The notes below the pieces were generated by a model that did no database searches, was not told the origin of the DNA, and saw only the letters and a program-made list of their open reading frames with translations. A program made the translations under genes and the position numbers. From Lewinellaceae bacterium (GTDB lineage Bacteria > Bacteroidota > Bacteroidia > Chitinophagales > Saprospiraceae): DNA of 64,000 bases. The stretch is from the NCBI GenBank assembly GCA_020636095.1, contig JACJYN010000002.1, positions 1,674,001 through 1,738,000 on the forward strand. Reading direction: 5' to 3'. The first letter of the stretch is position 1. The number at the start of each line of letters is the position of its first letter. Shown piece after piece: positions 16,659-26,133 of this stretch.

Positions 16659-17773
16659 CCCACCCGCTCCTCCGCAGCCTGCCGATGCCGCCGCCGTTCA
16701 TTGAGAACTTTCCGTATCCAGTTGGGTATAACGATGGCGCCTGCCAACAAATAGGTGTAATACGACAGCAACCGCCAGATAGTAGAAATCAGCGTTGCAT
16801 AGGTAGGGTTGGTTACGTAATCGCTCAGAAATCCGCCGAACAGAATCTCCACGAAGCCGGCGCCTCCCGGAGTGGGGCTGAAAGCAATGATGACAAACAT
16901 AGTCTCCAGGCGTGCATAGAGTTCAAACTGCGTCCAGAAGTCCAACGGCAATGCGGTAATGAAGGCAATGATCAGGCAGTTGAGCAACAGGAAGCGGCAG
17001 GACCAGGCGGTAGCAGTAGCGAGGAATGCACCGAGGTGAAAACGCCAGTTTTGCCGTTTCAGGTGGTTGGAGGCCAGGATCATTTCATTGCCCAGCTGCA
17101 CCGTCTTGCGGCGATAGCGTTTGAGGAAGCCGATCCGTGTAAAGCCCACCAGTACACGCTTCATCTGCTTGGGGTTTATGAACAGGCCGTAATAGAAAAT
17201 GCTGCTGTAAAGCGCCATCAGAGAATAGGCGAAGAGGAAATAAAACCCCCAGGCGCCGATATCATCGATGGTTTTTACCTCAGGCCGGATCATGTTGGTG
17301 CCGAAAAAAAGAAACAGCAGGGGCAGAGAGCCAATAAAGAAAAAACTGTCGAGGACAATGGTGTAAAGGACAATGGTCGCAGTCTTCGCCGTAGACAATT
17401 TTTCCTGCGCCAGTACAAAAAACGCCACAGCAGAACCCCCAACAGCGGTAGGCGAAACTGCCGAGCTGAATTCCCAGATAAAAATGAGCTCAATGCATTT
17501 GCGCCAGCTGAATTCACCCTCAGAAAGAATATGCAGGCGGGTAGCGTAAGCCAGGTGGCGAGTGATCAGGATCAGCACACAGGCCAGTATCCAGAGCAAG
17601 GTGTGGATCGTCCAATCTATTTTGGCAAACTCCTTAGGGTCGAACTGGCGCCATAGCAGGTATCCTACCGCTACAATCCCCAGCAGAACAGGCAGAACGA
17701 TGCGGGAAACCCGTATCGACCTGAGTGCCTCCTGCTGTTCTTCATCAAATTGCTCTAGCGTAGTATGCTTCAC
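16655..17773 (-). CDS. UPF0104/LPG-synthase transmembrane-domain flippase-like protein
   Basis: A 372-residue membrane protein with about eight helices, matching the lysylphosphatidylglycerol synthase membrane domain (AglD/MprF flippase-like) family without the cytosolic transferase domain. Family landmarks are the WEFSSAVSPTAVGGSAVAFFVL helix and the C-terminal FSPTPGGAGFVEILFGGF loop, where the paired S-P-T-x-x-G-G motifs are diagnostic. Such proteins are thought to move lipids or lipid-linked molecules across the inner membrane. The C-terminal tail is strongly basic (NERRRHRQAAEERV). No partner gene is adjacent. Confidence 0.8.
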   Translation of the reverse strand: MKHTTLEQFDEEQQEALRSIRVSRIVLPVLLGIVAVGYLLWRQFDPKEFAKIDWTIHTLLWILACVLILITRHLAYATRLHILSEGEFSWRKCIELIFIWEFSSAVSPTAVGGSAVAFFVLAQEKLSTAKTATIVLYTIVLDSFFFIGSLPLLFLFFGTNMIRPEVKTIDDIGAWGFYFLFAYSLMALYSSIFYYGLFINPKQMKRVLVGFTRIGFLKRYRRKTVQLGNEMILASNHLKRQNWRFHLGAFLATATAWSCRFLLLNCLIIAFITALPLDFWTQFELYARLETMFVIIAFSPTPGGAGFVEILFGGFLSDYVTNPTYATLISTIWRLLSYYTYLLAGAIVIPNWIRKVLNERRRHRQAAEERVG

Positions 17774-17853
17774 AAAAAATCGGGTTTACCAGTCACTTAT
17801 TGGCAACAATTGTCTCCGGGCGGAGTTTTGCCATTTTTAATAATTCCGCAAAG

Positions 17854-17886
17854 TTGCAGAAAAGCAACCAATATTGCCTATCTTTC
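17854..17886 (+). promoter_or_regulatory. Putative promoter of glsB-like gene
   Basis: TTG at 17854-17856 and TATCTTTC at 17879-17886 are separated by 22 bases. The -7 box differs from TAnnTTTG only in its last base. The box ends 29 bases before the ATG at 17916. Confidence 0.4.
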
Positions 17887-17915
17887 TGAGGATGAACTAA
17901 CCTTAAATAAAGATT

Positions 17916-18158
17916 ATGGAACTCCTCTACTTTTTGATCATTGGTGGCATTGCCGGCTGGCTGGGCGGACAGATCATGCGCGGCGGCGGCCTGGGAATCC
18001 TGGGCAACATCGTTGTCGGTATTATCGGCGGCATTATTGGTGGATGGCTATTCGGCCTACTCGGTATCAGCGCCGGAGGCGGGCTGGTCGGCTCCATCAT
18101 CACCGCTGCCGTAGGAGCGGTCGTATTGCTCTGGATTGCCGGCCTGCTGAAAAAATAA
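17916..18158 (+). CDS. GlsB/YeaQ/YmgE family stress-response membrane protein
   Basis: An 80-residue protein of three glycine-rich membrane helices: LLYFLIIGGIAGWLGGQIM, then GILGNIVVGIIGGIIGGWLFGLLG, then GSIITAAVGAVVLLWIAGLL, and a KK tail. This is the complete pattern of the transglycosylase-associated/GlsB family, small inner-membrane proteins induced by general stress in several bacteria. Their molecular function is not settled. The VWA gene begins 18 bases downstream and is probably on the same transcript. Confidence 0.88.
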   Translation: MELLYFLIIGGIAGWLGGQIMRGGGLGILGNIVVGIIGGIIGGWLFGLLGISAGGGLVGSIITAAVGAVVLLWIAGLLKK

Positions 18159-18176
18159 CCTTCAAAAGAAGGAAGC

Positions 18177-19310
18177 ATGGATGAACGCATCGAGCGCTGG
18201 CGCCTGATCCTGGGTAAACAGGCCGATCCGGAAGGGGAAGTCCGTTTACAGGGGCAGGCACAGGGTGTCGATAAGGTGCTGGAAGCCCTCTACGATTCCG
18301 ACCGCAAGGCGGGGCTGGGCAGCTCGTCTCCTAATGTCAACCGCTGGCTGGGCGATATCCGGCGCTATTTCCCCACTCCGGTCGTGCAACTACTGCAACG
18401 CGACGCATTGCAACGCCTCGGCCTGGAACGGATGCTCCTGGAACCCGAACTGCTGGAAACGATCGAACCGGATATCGAACTGGTAGGGGCCATTCTCTCC
18501 CTCAACAAGGCCATGCCCGACCAGACCCGGGAATCGGCCCGAATGGTCATCCGCCGAATCGTCGAACAACTGGAGAAGCGGCTGAAAAACCCCATGCGAC
18601 AGGCCATCCGTGGCAGCCTCGACCGTTCTGTCCGCAACCGCCGCCCCCGCCTCAACGAGGTAGACTGGCGCCGAACCATCCGCGCCAACCTCAAACATTA
18701 TCAGCCGGAACTGAAAACCATCATCCCCGAACAAGTCTTCGGCTTTGGCAGAAAAAGGGCCCACCTCAAAGAGGTCATCCTGCTGGCCGACCAGAGCGGA
18801 TCAATGGCCACCTCGGTGGTGTACGCCGGCATCCTGGCCTGTATCATGGCTTCTTTGCGCGCGCTGCGTACGCACCTGATTGTCTTTGACACCAGCGTGG
18901 CTGACCTCACCGAATACCTCCACGATCCGGTAGACCTGCTATTCGCCACTCAATTGGGCGGCGGAACCGACATTGCCAAAGCGCTGGCTTACGCCCAACC
19001 CCTCATCCAACGGCCCAACGACACCATTTTCATTCTCATCAGCGACCTCTACGAAGGTGGAAGGGAAGCGGATATGCTTAGAAGAGTTGCCGATATCAAA
19101 GCCACCGGCGCCCAGTTCATCACCCTGCTGGCGCTCAACGACCAGGGGGCTCCTTCCTTCAACAAACAGCTCGCCGGCCAAATGGCAAACCTGGATATTC
19201 CTGCCTTCGCCTGTACGCCCGATCAGTTTCCCGGGTTGATGGCAGCAGCCATTAACCGGGAAAACATCCACAATTGGATGAACCGGGAAGGGGTGACGGC
19301 AAAGAACTGA
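18177..19310 (+). CDS. VWA domain protein (CoxE-like)
   Basis: A 377-residue cytosolic protein with a C-terminal von Willebrand A domain starting near residue 200. The MIDAS metal site is visible as LADQSGSMA (D-x-S-x-S) with the later Thr in GGGTDIAKAL and Asp in ILISDLYEGG. The N-terminal 200 residues are helical and charged, with NRRPRLNEVDWRRTIRANLKHY directly before the VWA, as in CoxE/YehP-type proteins that pair with MoxR AAA+ ATPases in metal insertion or complex assembly. No MoxR gene is present in the window, so this copy lacks its usual neighbour. Its stop is one base from that of the convergent gene. Confidence 0.75.
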   Translation: MDERIERWRLILGKQADPEGEVRLQGQAQGVDKVLEALYDSDRKAGLGSSSPNVNRWLGDIRRYFPTPVVQLLQRDALQRLGLERMLLEPELLETIEPDIELVGAILSLNKAMPDQTRESARMVIRRIVEQLEKRLKNPMRQAIRGSLDRSVRNRRPRLNEVDWRRTIRANLKHYQPELKTIIPEQVFGFGRKRAHLKEVILLADQSGSMATSVVYAGILACIMASLRALRTHLIVFDTSVADLTEYLHDPVDLLFATQLGGGTDIAKALAYAQPLIQRPNDTIFILISDLYEGGREADMLRRVADIKATGAQFITLLALNDQGAPSFNKQLAGQMANLDIPAFACTPDQFPGLMAAAINRENIHNWMNREGVTAKN

Positions 19311-19311
19311 G

Positions 19312-20088
19312 TTACGAAACCAGATGGTCTACAATATCACTTTCATTTTCTTCCATCAGGCGCGTCACATCCGCAAAGGCAGCATACTGAGAACATAACA
19401 TGATGGGATAGGTCACGAAGATACCTACAAATAAAAGGACGACGCCAAAGGCGGCCAACAGGCTTAATACCATCGTATACAAGAAGAGGGCCAGCCACTG
19501 CCTGGTGATCATTTTACGGCTCATTTCCAAAGCCTCCCACGGGCTCATCCGGTAAAAGGCTATAAACATAATCGCCCAGCCATAGGCTACGCCCAGATAA
19601 ACGGCCGGGATCATCAACAGGATGGACCAGGCGGGAAAGGAAGGGGGTTCGCCCGCACCGAACGGATCAGATTGCGCGTCCATCAGCCAGGAGAAAAAGT
19701 CCGTCATTCCCCAGGCAACAAACATAGGAATGAGGCTGGCCAGGATGATAGCCGTCATAATAGCTGTCGCTATCGCCAGAGGCCCTATGAAGTCGAACCC
19801 TTTGAAAAAGTCGGCGAATTCCGTCCTCTCGCCTTTATCCAGTTTGTTGGCCACCAGATAGGCGCCCACCGTCAGTGCCGGCGAAAGGAAAAAACCACTG
19901 GCGATAGAACCGATAAAGGGGATCAGGCTGGCCACCATGACGATTAGCCCCGCCACAAAAGCAAAGCCGATAAACCCACCGGCGTTCTTCTGGAAGAGCT
20001 CAAACCCTTTGCTGATGTATTCTCCAAAATGAAATTCGTACCCGTAATCGAGTATTTCCTGTAGTTTTTTTTCCTGGTTCTCGTTCAT
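19312..20088 (-). CDS. Integral membrane protein (DUF975/YciC-like)
   Basis: A 258-residue protein with an amphipathic N-terminus and six predicted membrane helices. The segment GKYI/FEYISKGFELFQKNAGGFIGF at residues 20-45 and the loop YRMSPWEALEMSRKMITRQWLALF near 190 are typical of DUF975/glycerophosphodiesterase-membrane-domain type proteins, where a helix pair W-x-A-L-x-x-S...H/R-x-W is conserved. Function is unknown. It is convergent with the VWA gene and separated from the upstream lipoprotein gene by the 20148-20309 palindrome. Confidence 0.55.
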   Translation of the reverse strand: MNENQEKKLQEILDYGYEFHFGEYISKGFELFQKNAGGFIGFAFVAGLIVMVASLIPFIGSIASGFFLSPALTVGAYLVANKLDKGERTEFADFFKGFDFIGPLAIATAIMTAIILASLIPMFVAWGMTDFFSWLMDAQSDPFGAGEPPSFPAWSILLMIPAVYLGVAYGWAIMFIAFYRMSPWEALEMSRKMITRQWLALFLYTMVLSLLAAFGVVLLFVGIFVTYPIMLCSQYAAFADVTRLMEENESDIVDHLVS

Positions 20089-20147
20089 CAGATATTATTA
20101 TTTGAGGTTATAGAAGCAGCCTAAAAATAGGACAATCCACTGACTTT

Positions 20148-20309
20148 GTACTCTGTAAATTAAGTAAATTCTCGTTTATGAACGATGTATTTTCGTTCTA
20201 ACCGAGGAACGCCGGAGCCTGATAGCCTTAGCTATCAAGGCGAGGACGAGACGACGGGTAGGGCGAAAAGGCACGTTCAGAAGCAGAAGATATTTATTTT
20301 ACAGAGTAC
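20148..20309. repeat. 162-bp imperfect palindrome
   Basis: Perfect 12-base outer arms gtactctgtaaa (20148-20159) and tttacagagtac (20298-20309) and a perfect apex hairpin TGATAGC-ctta-GCTATCA (20220-20237) enclose arms that match over most of their length. It fills most of the 293-base gap between 20089 and 20381. Its size and apex resemble the 15478-15641 element although the arm sequence differs. Confidence 0.65.
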
Positions 20310-20381
20310 TTAGCCTCCATTTATCCTCGCATAATCAAAAAAACGAATTTTCAGCCACAAAAAAATGATTGGGAATAAAAC

Positions 20382-21053
20382 CTACCGCCGGAAAGTGATT
20401 ACCATCGAAGCCACCCGTGCTCCAAGCGCCATTATTTGAGGGTCATCCGAGGAGAAGCTTCGGTCTCCAGATACTTCTGCCCCCACCTTCTCCCAGACCT
20501 CCGGCTCTAATGCTATGATAAGGTGGCCATTCAGCTTACCACCTTTCCAATCGTTAACCAGCCCACCGTAATCCCAGCCGAAGCCATACAACTGGAAAGG
20601 CCTGCCGTTGATCTGTTGGAGGTTTTCCAGCGTAGTGCCTACCGCAACACCCTGCACGGTGTGCCAGTCGGCGCTGTCGTGGCTAATGCGGATGAATTCG
20701 GGGTTGCCGGTGGCGGCGGCAATGTCCCAAACGATCTCCAGCTCGTTGGGGGTGTTCGGGAAAACGGCAATACCCGGCTGGGATTCACCCTCGCCGATAT
20801 ATACGGAGCGGTATTCCACCTGCTCTTCACCGTAGAGCGCTTTGATGTCCGCTTCTGTAGAAGTGGCGGTGATGCCTCCTACCCGTTCGCCGGGCACGAT
20901 AGAGTAGTCCGTTTTTAATGAAAGTGGTTGTTGCGCTTCCTCCGAACCGGCAGGCGCCTCTCCGCTCGTTTTTTTAGTATCGGAATTGCAGGCGCTGATG
21001 AGAAGCGCCAGGATGGCCAGGAACAGCCATCGGGTAAGAAAAGATTTTCTCAT
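20382..21053 (-). CDS. Hypothetical lipoprotein
   Basis: A 223-residue secreted protein from the ATG at 21051-21053. A 14-codon upstream extension reaches 21095 but lacks signal features. The signal peptide MRKSFLTRWLFLAILALLISAC ends in a lipobox LISAC, followed by a Ser/Glu-rich linker. The mature part contains GERVGGITATSTEADIKALYGEEQV, a pattern found in small periplasmic proteins where a helix 'sEaDvkalyG' follows a strand, and GTTLENLQQINGRPFQLYGFGWDYGG. I do not know a function. It follows the TPR gene at 38 bases on the same strand, so the pair is likely an operon. Confidence 0.6.
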   Translation of the reverse strand: MRKSFLTRWLFLAILALLISACNSDTKKTSGEAPAGSEEAQQPLSLKTDYSIVPGERVGGITATSTEADIKALYGEEQVEYRSVYIGEGESQPGIAVFPNTPNELEIVWDIAAATGNPEFIRISHDSADWHTVQGVAVGTTLENLQQINGRPFQLYGFGWDYGGLVNDWKGGKLNGHLIIALEPEVWEKVGAEVSGDRSFSSDDPQIMALGARVASMVITFRR

Positions 21054-21091
21054 AATTTGTCCCTTCAATACAGAGGTGTGCCACCTGTTTT

Positions 21092-21940
21092 TCACACCTG
21101 ATGTGCTTTAAAATCAGTATACGTTTTCAAGCTGATCACTTTCCAGGAATCCAACACCTCCCGTGCGGCTTCGTGGCGAGGAGCGGCAACGGCCACCAAC
21201 AGCTCTGACTGCGGTTCAAAGGTATGAAAATAATATTCTGGCGTATCGCCAAAATAGGAGGAGGCGAAAGCATAAGAAGCATTGGCCCAAACCTCAAAGC
21301 CGAGGTTCTCATCGCGGCACAACTGCTGAAGGATTTTGATGTCCTGGGGGCTTGCCGATTGAAGCACGCAGGAAAAGGTCCGGTAGTGAGAAATCTTGAG
21401 CAAGCCGAGTTCCTCATAGACAGGAAGGCGGTAAGAATCGGAAGTGTGATGCCCCTGGACCACGTTATCGATCAGAACAATATCTCCGTAACGCCGCCCC
21501 GAACCGGGGTGCGGGATATTGCGGACAAAACCCCGGGCCGGGCCCAGGCGGCTTACCCAAAGGATTTCGAACTGCCCCTGGCTGTAAAAGCGCACCGATA
21601 CCGGGCTGAGGTTGGGCTCGTCAGTTGAGAAGCCGAATTTAGCCCATACATTCCGGGCCAGGCGCCCCCTTTTTAGCGCCGTCGCGGCAATACCAATATT
21701 CCACCACGCCGTTTGGTTACCGACGTCCAGAGAAACTGCTTTCTTATTGTAATACAACGCCGGCTTCCACTCCTGCCGGTATTTGTACACCTCCCCCAGG
21801 CGGGCCAATGGCGGGGCCCAATAGCGAGCTTCCTTTACGATGCGCTTGTACAACTTAACGGCATTGTAATGGTCCCGCGCAGCCTCGTATTGCAAGGCCT
21901 TTTCATACAGCGCTTTCAGTTCGGGGGATGGTTCTTGCAT
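21092..21940 (-). CDS. TPR-repeat protein of unknown function
   Basis: A 282-residue cytosolic protein from the ATG at 21938-21940 (MQEPSPELKALYEKAL). The longer frame to 21982 adds an unlikely 14-residue head. Two to three tetratricopeptide repeats are visible at about residues 10-110 (ALQYEAARDHYNAVKLYKRIV; PPLARLGEVYKYRQEWKPALYYNKKAV; TAWWNIGIAATALK). The C-terminal 170 residues form an unrecognised domain that begins NLSPVSVRFYSQGQFEILWVSRLGPARGFV. TPRs mediate protein contacts; the partner may be the adjacent lipoprotein operon, which is inference only. Confidence 0.65.
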   Translation of the reverse strand: MQEPSPELKALYEKALQYEAARDHYNAVKLYKRIVKEARYWAPPLARLGEVYKYRQEWKPALYYNKKAVSLDVGNQTAWWNIGIAATALKRGRLARNVWAKFGFSTDEPNLSPVSVRFYSQGQFEILWVSRLGPARGFVRNIPHPGSGRRYGDIVLIDNVVQGHHTSDSYRLPVYEELGLLKISHYRTFSCVLQSASPQDIKILQQLCRDENLGFEVWANASYAFASSYFGDTPEYYFHTFEPQSELLVAVAAPRHEAAREVLDSWKVISLKTYTDFKAHQV

Positions 21941-22160
21941 AACGCTCTCTATTTCTCGAGTACAAAACAAATATAACTCCACCGGAGAGTAGAATGCAAG
22001 TTAACAAGCTGTTTTCTGATTGCGCTGTTTTCACGAGCAGTATACATATACCCTTAATTTACAATATATTGGGCATTTATTTTTTTTACAAATTAGCTCT
22101 TTATCCCTTAGAGATTGTTCAAACAGACACTTATGAAAAATTCATCCGTATTTTTACCTC

Positions 22161-25100
22161 ATGAGCAATTTACCCCTACCCTGGCGCCTCTGCATCGACA
22201 CGGGCGGCACCTTCACCGACTGCATCGCCACCGGACCGGGCGGCCAAACCCAGCGCATCAAGGTGCTGAGCAGCAGCCGGCTGCGCGGACAATTAACGGA
22301 AAAAATGGAAGATGGATGGTTCCGGATGCGCCACAACTGGCCGGTAGCAGAAGCTATTTTTAAGGATTATTCCCTTTACCTGCTTCACAACCCATCGGAA
22401 CCCTTGCGGGTGCTGGATACCCGGCTTGAACAGAACAGCATCCGCCTGTCTGGCGACATTACCCTTTCCGGCCCGGCCGCCTTCGAGATTACAGCAGGGG
22501 AGGAAGCGCCCATCCTTGCCGCCCGCCTGGCTACCGCTACTCCGTTGGCGCAACCCCTGCCCTCCATCCGCATGCGGCTGGGTTCCACCAAAGGCACCAA
22601 CGCCCTGTTGGAACGCAAGGGCGCCGAGGTAGCGCTGCTCATCACAAAAGGACTGGGGGATTTACTCTATATCGGTACCCAGCAACGGCCTCATCTGTTC
22701 CAACTGGATATTCCCGAACCGCCCAGGCTCTACCATACCGTAATTGAAGTATCTGAACGGCTGGACAATCAGGGGAGAGTGCTTGAACCCATGAACGCGC
22801 AAGAGATCGGCCACATCGTGAAGGCCGTCCGGCAGAGTGGCTGCCGAACCGTGGCCATCGCCCTGCTCCACGCCTACCGAAACCCAGTGCATGAATTGCA
22901 GCTCGGCGAGGCTCTTCGCCAGGCCGGCATCCATTTTCTGTCGCTGTCTCAGCAACTGACGCCTTCTATCAAACTGCTGCCCCGGGCTCAGACGGCCCTG
23001 ACAAACGCCTACCTATCGCCGGCCATCCACGATTACCTTTCCCATATCCGGGAAAGGCTGGGAAAGGGCCAACTACGTATCATGACCAGCGCCGGCGGGC
23101 TGGTGGGCGCCGATCTGTTCCACCCGAAAGACAGCTTGCTCAGCGGGCCGGCGGGTGGCGTAGTCGGATCCGCCGCCATCGCTCAACAGCTAGGCTTCAG
23201 CAAGGCACTCACGCTGGATATGGGCGGCACCAGCACCGACGCCGCCCGCTACGACGGCCAGTACGATTACGAATACACCACTCGCGTGGGCGACGTCAGT
23301 ATGCTCAGCCCCTGCCTGGCCATAGAGACCGTCGCGGCCGGCGGCGGCTCCATTTGTTCCTTCGACGGGCAAAAGCTGACGGTGGGGCCGGAGAGCGCCG
23401 GAGCTGCGCCCGGGCCGGCCTGTTACGGAGCGGGCGGCCCCCTCGCCATCACCGACATCAACCTGCTGCTCGGCAAACTGGACCCCGCCGTAATGGGTAT
23501 TCCTATCAGCCTGGAAAAAGCGCGGCAGGCCCTGCTTGGTGTGAAAGAAGCTATAGAGGCTGCCACCGGTGAAACCCATACAGAAGAAGAATTACTCCGG
23601 GGCTTTGAACAGATCGCCAACGAGAAGATGGCCGAGGCGATACGGCGCATCTCGGTGGCCAAAGGGTTCGATCCCGCCGATTATGCCCTGCTCGCCTTCG
23701 GCGGGGCAGGGGGCTTGCACGCCTGCAAAATCGCCGAATTGCTTAACATCGTTACTATTATCCTGCCCTACGACGGCGGCCTGCTCAGTGCTTACGGCAT
23801 GGGCCAGGCGCAGGTGGAACGCATCGCTGAACAACCAATACTACAGCTGCTGAATGACTGCCAGGCTGAGTTGCCCGCCCTCATCCAGGAATTGAACCAT
23901 AAGGCCATTCAACAATTGCAACAAGAAGGCTTCCCCCCGGAAGAAACGGAGATTCGGCACATTTGGGCTTACCTGCGCTTTAAAGGGCAGGACAGCACCC
24001 TGGAAGTCGAGTACCATTCACCGGAGCAATTGGAAGGCCATTTTCGGGAACACTACGAGCGGCTCTTCGGCCACTGGCCCGACGGCAGGGCCATCGAGTT
24101 GGAAAGCCTGAAAGTAGTAGCCGCCAGCCGGAAAGAACCTGCCGGCAAGACGGCAGCCCCTCAACAAACCTACCGCCCCGAAGCGCAGGGGCAGGCTCGG
24201 GCGGCGCGCTCCGGCGTTGCGCCGTCTCCTGTTTTTTATTGGGATGAATTGAGAGAGGGCGCTGTCATTGACGGCCCGGCCCTGCTGCTCAATCCATCCT
24301 CCACTGCTTTCATAGAACCGGGCTGGCGCCTGCTAATGTACGAAGGAAAAAATGCCATCCTGGAGTCCCGGAAAGGAAAAAGCCGCCAGGCACAAAACCT
24401 CAAGGAGGCCGTCGAGTTGGAACTGTTCACCAACCGCTTCTCCGCCATCGCCGAAGAGATGGGCGCCCAGTTGCAGCGCACCGCCTTTTCAGTCAACGTT
24501 AAAGAGCGGCTCGATTTCTCCTGCGCCCTGCTCGGCCCCGATGCAAAATTGCTGGTCAACGCCCCCCACATACCGGTCCACCTGGGTAGCCTGGGCATCT
24601 GCGCCCGCCTGGCTCTGGAAAAACTGGAACTGAGGCCTGGCGACGTCATCATCACCAACCACCCCAAATATGGCGGCTCTCACCTGCCGGACGTGACTTT
24701 GCTCAGCGGCATTTTCACGAATGACAACCAACTCATTGGCTACGCCATCAACCGCGCGCACCATGCTGAGATCGGCGGCAAACGGCCGGGCTCCATGCCG
24801 CCCGACGCGACGAACCTGGCGGAAGAAGGGGTGGCTATTCCTCCTACCTATCTGGTTAACGGCGGGATAGTGCATTGGGAAACAGCCCGGGCATTGTTCA
24901 CCGAAGCGCCCTATCCCACTCGTGCATTGGAAGAAAACCTGGCTGACATCAACGCTGCTTTGGCTGCCCTCCGCACCGGAGAAACAGCGCTGCAACGGCT
25001 GGTCAATATCCATGGCATGGAAAAGGTGCATTACTACATGGGCCAACTGAAAGCCCTGGCGGCAGACAGCCTGCAGGAAGCGCTCCTGCCCTGGCGCGAT

Positions 25101-25967
25101 TGTGTATTCGAAGCGGAAGAACGAATGGACGACGGCCGCCCGATCCGGGTGAAAATCGCCATTCGGGAAGAGGGTGTCATGATCGACTTTACGGGAACCG
25201 GCCCTCCACATCCCCACAACCTGAACGCCAATATTTCCATCGTCTACAGCGCTGTGATCTACGTCTTGCGCCTGCTCTGCCGGAAAGAAATCCCCCTAAA
25301 CGAAGGGCTGATGCAACGGGTGCAGATCGAGCTGCCGGAAAGCTTCCTCCACCCTCCCTTTGAGGACGACGCCAGCCGATGCCCGGCAGTGGTCGGCGGC
25401 AACACCGAGGTAAGCCAGCGCCTGGTGGATACGCTGATCAAGGCCTTCGGCCTGGCGGCCTGCAGCCAGGGCACTATGAACAATTTCCTCTTCGGCAATG
25501 CCCGCTTTGGTTACTATGAGACCATCGGCGGGGGCGCCGGCGCCGGAGCGGGCTTCCACGGCCGCTCTGCCGTCCACCAGCATATGACCAACACCCGAAT
25601 CACCGACCCGGAGGAGTTGGAACTCCGTTATCCGGTTCGGCTGCATCGCTTTTCGCGGCGGGCAAATTCGGGCGGGCAAGGACAGTACCGGGGCGGAGAG
25701 GGCATCATCCGGGAACTGGAATTTCTGGAACCGATGGAGGTGACGATCCTCAGCCAGCATCGGGTGGAGCAGCCGTATGGAATGGAGGGAGGTGAACCAG
25801 GAATGGCCGGGAAGCAGTACCTCATCCGGAATAACGGAGAGATAAAGCCGCTTCAGGGCGTCGATTCGATAGAGGCCCGGCCAGGAGACAGGATCGTCAT
25901 CGAGACGCCGGGCGGCGGCGGATGGGGGGAGCCGGACATACGAAACCCCCATGGGGCGGCCCTGTAA
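22161..25967 (+). CDS. Fused HyuA-HyuB 5-oxoprolinase / hydantoinase-type enzyme
   Basis: A 1268-residue cytosolic enzyme combining both halves of the ATP-dependent oxoprolinase/N-methylhydantoinase family in one chain, close to the size of eukaryotic 5-oxoprolinase (about 1290). The HyuA half (residues 1-720) begins with the actin-like phosphate loop IDTGGTFTDCIA and includes LSGPAGGVVGSA and LDMGGTSTD. The HyuB half (about 750-1260) begins ELFTNRFSAIAEEMGAQLQRTAFS and includes ITNHPKYGGSHLPD and the C-terminal IIRELEFLEPMEVTILSQHR. The likely reaction is ATP-driven opening of 5-oxoproline to glutamate. Many bacteria encode the halves separately. A hydantoin substrate cannot be excluded. Confidence 0.88.
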   Translation: MSNLPLPWRLCIDTGGTFTDCIATGPGGQTQRIKVLSSSRLRGQLTEKMEDGWFRMRHNWPVAEAIFKDYSLYLLHNPSEPLRVLDTRLEQNSIRLSGDITLSGPAAFEITAGEEAPILAARLATATPLAQPLPSIRMRLGSTKGTNALLERKGAEVALLITKGLGDLLYIGTQQRPHLFQLDIPEPPRLYHTVIEVSERLDNQGRVLEPMNAQEIGHIVKAVRQSGCRTVAIALLHAYRNPVHELQLGEALRQAGIHFLSLSQQLTPSIKLLPRAQTALTNAYLSPAIHDYLSHIRERLGKGQLRIMTSAGGLVGADLFHPKDSLLSGPAGGVVGSAAIAQQLGFSKALTLDMGGTSTDAARYDGQYDYEYTTRVGDVSMLSPCLAIETVAAGGGSICSFDGQKLTVGPESAGAAPGPACYGAGGPLAITDINLLLGKLDPAVMGIPISLEKARQALLGVKEAIEAATGETHTEEELLRGFEQIANEKMAEAIRRISVAKGFDPADYALLAFGGAGGLHACKIAELLNIVTIILPYDGGLLSAYGMGQAQVERIAEQPILQLLNDCQAELPALIQELNHKAIQQLQQEGFPPEETEIRHIWAYLRFKGQDSTLEVEYHSPEQLEGHFREHYERLFGHWPDGRAIELESLKVVAASRKEPAGKTAAPQQTYRPEAQGQARAARSGVAPSPVFYWDELREGAVIDGPALLLNPSSTAFIEPGWRLLMYEGKNAILESRKGKSRQAQNLKEAVELELFTNRFSAIAEEMGAQLQRTAFSVNVKERLDFSCALLGPDAKLLVNAPHIPVHLGSLGICARLALEKLELRPGDVIITNHPKYGGSHLPDVTLLSGIFTNDNQLIGYAINRAHHAEIGGKRPGSMPPDATNLAEEGVAIPPTYLVNGGIVHWETARALFTEAPYPTRALEENLADINAALAALRTGETALQRLVNIHGMEKVHYYMGQLKALAADSLQEALLPWRDCVFEAEERMDDGRPIRVKIAIREEGVMIDFTGTGPPHPHNLNANISIVYSAVIYVLRLLCRKEIPLNEGLMQRVQIELPESFLHPPFEDDASRCPAVVGGNTEVSQRLVDTLIKAFGLAACSQGTMNNFLFGNARFGYYETIGGGAGAGAGFHGRSAVHQHMTNTRITDPEELELRYPVRLHRFSRRANSGGQGQYRGGEGIIRELEFLEPMEVTILSQHRVEQPYGMEGGEPGMAGKQYLIRNNGEIKPLQGVDSIEARPGDRIVIETPGGGGWGEPDIRNPHGAAL

Positions 25968-26063
25968 ATAGGCATTTATGGAATGGATTGACAAGTGAGG
26001 ATAAAGATTGTTGTACAAAGCACAAGGTGAACTTCGGAAAAAACTGAAAAAAACCCGAAGCCT

Positions 26064-26095
26064 CTTGTGAGGAATGGAAAATACGATTATATTTG
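26064..26095 (+). promoter_or_regulatory. Promoter upstream of tRNA-Phe and his leader
   Basis: CTTG (26064-26067), a 20-base spacer and TATATTTG (26088-26095) match the Bacteroidota consensus TTTG-N19/21-TAnnTTTG very well. It lies 38 bases before the tRNA. Only 13 bases separate the tRNA from the leader ATG, so this is the only visible promoter for both the tRNA and the his operon. Confidence 0.7.
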
Positions 26096-26133
26096 CATCC
26101 GCTTTTAAAAGTTAAAGCAAGGAAAAAAATAAT

